A program made the position numbers and the translations under genes. Positions 61,623 through 64,000 of a DNA stretch of 64,000 nt are shown in pieces. The stretch's first letter is position 1. Each line of letters starts with the position of its first letter. Location of the stretch: NCBI RefSeq assembly GCF_017357405.1, contig NZ_CP071597.1, positions 3,844,001 to 3,908,000 of the forward strand, in the 5' to 3' direction. This stretch comes from Halomontanus rarus (lineage in GTDB: Archaea > Halobacteriota > Halobacteria > Halobacteriales > Natrialbaceae). Below the pieces are notes generated by a model, which was given only the letters and a program-made list of their open reading frames with translations, searched no databases and had not been told where the DNA came from.

Positions 61623-63803
61623 ATGAGCCACGACGAGTTTCCGACGGACGAGCTCGCAGTCGTGACCTGCGGGTTGCCCTACGCCAACGGCGACCTCCAC
61701 ATCGGTCACCTGCGAGGGTACATCGGCGCGGACGCGTTCGCTCGCGCCCTCCGAACACTTGGACAGCAGACCGCGTACGTGTGCGGCTCCGATATGCACG
61801 GCACGCCGGTCGCCGTCAACGCCGAAGAGCAAGGCGTCGACCCCGAGGAGTTCGCCCTCGAGTGGCACGAACAGTACGCGGAGACGTTCCCGAAGTTCGC
61901 CGTCGAGTTCGACAACTACGGCCACACCCACGACGAGACGAACACCGAGTTGACCCGCGAGATCGTCCGCACGCTGGACGACGAGGGGTACATCTACGAG
62001 AAGGAGATTCAGGTCGCCTACGATCCCGCGGCCGACCAGTACCTTCCAGACCGCTACGTCGAGGGGACCTGTCCCTACTGCGGGGAGAAAGCCCGTGGCG
62101 ACGAGTGCGACGAGGGCTGTCAGCGCCACTTAGAGCCCGGCGAGATCGAGAATCCGACGAGCGTTCGGACCGGCAACCCTGCCGAGTACCGCGAGCGCAC
62201 GCACAAGTTCTTCCGCGTCTCCGAGTTCGCGGACTACCTCACCGAGTTCCTGGACGGTCTCGAGGGAACCTCGAACGCGCGTAACCAGCCCCGCCAGTGG
62301 ATCGAGGACGGCCTGCAGGACTGGTGTATCACCCGCGACATGGACTGGGGGATCGACTACCCCGGCACGGAAGACGAGGACGGCGACGACCTCGTCCTCT
62401 ACGTCTGGGTCGACGCGCCGATCGAGTACGTCTCGAGTACGAAACAGTACTCCGAGCGCGTCGGTACCGACGAGTACGACTGGGAGCGAGTCTGGAAGGA
62501 AGACGGCGAGATCGTCCACATCATCGGCCGGGACATCATCCAGCACCACACCGTCTTCTGGCCCGCGATGCTCGAGGCCGCCGACTACAACGCCCCGCGG
62601 GGCGTCGCGGCGACGGGCTTCATCACGATCAACGGCAAGGGCCTCTCGACCAGTCGAAACCGCGCGATCTGGGCGAAGGAGTACCTCGAAGAAGGCTTCC
62701 ACCCCGACCTGCTGCGGTACTATCTGACGACGACCGGCGGCCTCCAGCAGGACGTCGACTTCTCGTGGTCGGCCTTTCAGGAGAAGGTCAACGGCGAGCT
62801 CGTCGGGACGGTCGGTAACTTCCTCTATCGCAGCCTGCTGTTCGCCTACCGGAACTACGAGGGGACCCCGGAAGTCGAGGTCTCCGAGGAGGTCACCGAA
62901 CGCATCGAGGACGCGATCGACGAGGTTCGAGACAACGTCAACGACTACTCGTTGCGCGGCGTCGGGCAGGCCACGACCCGTCTCGCCCAGTTCGGCAACG
63001 AGTACATCCAGCGCAACGAACCCTGGAAGCTCACCGACGACGATCCGGAGGCCGCCGCACAGGTCATTCGGGACTGCGTCCAGCTCGCGAAGGCCGTCGC
63101 CGTCCTCTTCGAACCGACCGCCCCCGGGAAATCCCAGGCCCTGTGGGAACAACTCGGTGAGGACGGTAGCGTCCACGACGCTCACCTCGAGGACGCCCTC
63201 GAGGCCCCGCCACGACACTTCGAGGAGCCGAACGAGCTGTTCGAGAAGATCGAGGACGACCGCGTCGACGAACTCGAGACACAACTCGAGACGCGGATCG
63301 AGGAGTCCGCGTCAGCGTCGGGGTCGGGGTCGGGTTCGGAGGCCGACGAAACCGAAAGCGACGACATCGACGAGGCACAATCCGAGTCCATGGGAGAGAC
63401 AGACGCAGACGCAAGCGAAAGCGAAGGCGCAGCGACGGACGCGGACGCCGGTACTGACACCGACGACCTCGAACCACTGCTCGAGGACCGTATCGGCTTC
63501 GACGACTTCCAGGACCTCGACATTCGCGTCGGGCGGATCGAGTCGGCCGAGGGAATCGAGGGTGCGGACGACCTCGCGCGACTCGAGGTCGATATCGGGT
63601 TCGAGACGCGACAGGTCGTCGCGGGTATCAAACAGCTTCACGACCTCGAGGCGCTGCCGGGGACGAAGGTCGTCCTGCTGGCGAATATGGAACCCGCCGA
63701 ACTGTTCGGCGTCGAATCAAACGGCATGGTCCTCGCGGCTGGCGAGGAAGCCGACCTGCTGACGACTCACGGAGACGCCCGACTCGGAGAGAAGGTGCGG
63801 TAG
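61623..63803 (+). CDS. metG: Methionyl-tRNA synthetase with C-terminal tRNA-binding domain
   Basis: The 726-residue class I synthetase has HIGH at residues 26-29, the zinc knuckle CPYCGEKARGDECDEGC near 140, and the KMSKS-like loop KGLSTSR at 339-345, in which the central lysine is Thr. The anticodon domain runs to about 560. A 60-residue acidic, Ser/Asp/Glu/Ala-rich linker leads to an EMAP/Trbp111-type tRNA-binding domain at about 620-726 (FQDLDIRVGRIESAEGIEGA, GTKVVLLANMEPAELFGV). It is monocistronic. Confidence 0.97.
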   Translation: MSHDEFPTDELAVVTCGLPYANGDLHIGHLRGYIGADAFARALRTLGQQTAYVCGSDMHGTPVAVNAEEQGVDPEEFALEWHEQYAETFPKFAVEFDNYGHTHDETNTELTREIVRTLDDEGYIYEKEIQVAYDPAADQYLPDRYVEGTCPYCGEKARGDECDEGCQRHLEPGEIENPTSVRTGNPAEYRERTHKFFRVSEFADYLTEFLDGLEGTSNARNQPRQWIEDGLQDWCITRDMDWGIDYPGTEDEDGDDLVLYVWVDAPIEYVSSTKQYSERVGTDEYDWERVWKEDGEIVHIIGRDIIQHHTVFWPAMLEAADYNAPRGVAATGFITINGKGLSTSRNRAIWAKEYLEEGFHPDLLRYYLTTTGGLQQDVDFSWSAFQEKVNGELVGTVGNFLYRSLLFAYRNYEGTPEVEVSEEVTERIEDAIDEVRDNVNDYSLRGVGQATTRLAQFGNEYIQRNEPWKLTDDDPEAAAQVIRDCVQLAKAVAVLFEPTAPGKSQALWEQLGEDGSVHDAHLEDALEAPPRHFEEPNELFEKIEDDRVDELETQLETRIEESASASGSGSGSEADETESDDIDEAQSESMGETDADASESEGAATDADAGTDTDDLEPLLEDRIGFDDFQDLDIRVGRIESAEGIEGADDLARLEVDIGFETRQVVAGIKQLHDLEALPGTKVVLLANMEPAELFGVESNGMVLAAGEEADLLTTHGDARLGEKVR

Positions 63804-64000
63804 GAGACCCGATCGGCGGGAGAGTCGGACCGGTCGCGTTTTTCGATCGGAAAATCATTTTCGTTCTCGTTCTCGTCCTCGTCCTCGTTCAGGGACGCGA
63901 TTCGTACGGTCTCCTGTGAATTGTTTTCGGTGCAACCGAAGGTCGGGCGCGGTTGCACCGGAAAACCGTCACAGCAAACCGCATCAGAGCTCGTAAATAC
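63804..64000. other. Intergenic tail with inverted repeat
   Basis: No gene is supported. A TCGTTC/TCGTCC tandem lies at 63860-63893. A nine-base perfect inverted repeat GGTGCAACC (63929-63937) / GGTTGCACC (63951-63959), extended by TTTTC on the left and GGAAAA on the right, forms a stable hairpin with a 13-base loop. It could end the metG transcript or be an operator for a gene beyond the window. Confidence 0.45.

Noticed and set aside
1..64000. CRISPR arrays, insertion sequences, rRNA
   Set aside because: No regularly spaced repeats, transposase-like proteins or rRNA-like stretches were recognised on either strand.

Overview
The window is haloarchaeal chromosome. The GC-rich coding sequence has strong third-position GC. 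The proteins are acidic (Asp/Glu-rich linkers everywhere). Exported proteins use twin-arginine signals with lipoboxes. One protein carries a PGF-CTERM surface anchor. Archaeal box-A promoters sit about 25-30 bases before many starts, so many genes look leaderless. HalOD1, Bat-type HTH, haloarchaeal smc/scpA and an archaeal TFS are further markers. A genus cannot be fixed from sequence alone; a member of the Natrialbales would fit.

Layout. 1-5.3 kb (minus): the start of TFS, two coupled unknowns, a PQQ-type propeller lipoprotein, a RecA/KaiC-like protein without a Walker lysine, and a beta-RFAP synthase homologue. 5.6-7.4 kb: ilvD. 8.0-15.8 kb: an export and surface island holding a PhoD phosphatase with cohesin-like and dockerin-like C-terminal domains, a decayed uvrB fragment, a propeller lipoprotein, a DyP-fold Tat protein, a His-rich P19/Tp34-like lipoprotein and a PGF-CTERM cohesin protein. 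15.9-24.1 kb (minus): HalOD1, a Bat-type regulator, gatB, a cupin, a BNR-like lipoprotein, two membrane proteins (one TIGR00341) and a zinc-finger unknown. 24.3-34.3 kb (plus): membrane, metal and redox genes, namely a UPF0718 permease with a TRASH/YHS-like insert, an MFS transporter coupled to a lone heme-copper oxidase subunit I, a small membrane protein and a PadR regulator each preceded by a shared 35-bp element, a GDH-fold protein lacking its catalytic residues coupled to a BNR-like protein, and a DUF2182 protein.

34.4-39.5 kb: a coiled-coil small protein, smc and scpA (chromosome condensation). 39.5-48.5 kb: methyltransferase, DUF7344-type HTH, MTA phosphorylase, geranylgeranyl reductase-type flavoprotein, MATE exporter, MBL-fold hydrolase, phosphoribosyltransferase, and a cytoplasmic trypsin-like protease. 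48.7-51.4 kb: a two-domain KaiC-like ATPase followed by a histidine kinase. 51.4-59.2 kb: thiC, phzF-like, ppsA, a SHOCT protein, mfnA-type decarboxylase and small membrane proteins. 59.3-63.8 kb: a REC-PAS-PAS histidine kinase and metG.

The most interesting signals are: (1) a dockerin-bearing PhoD 4.7 kb from a membrane-anchorable cohesin protein; (2) the DyP-like/P19-like exported pair, in which the DyP GXXDG Asp is Ser; (3) the GDH-fold pseudoenzyme translationally coupled to a BNR-like protein whose exported paralogue lies elsewhere in the window; (4) the duplicated T-arm-like 35-bp element; (5) the KaiC-kinase pair with altered phosphosites. I saw no rRNA, complete tRNA, CRISPR array or insertion sequence.
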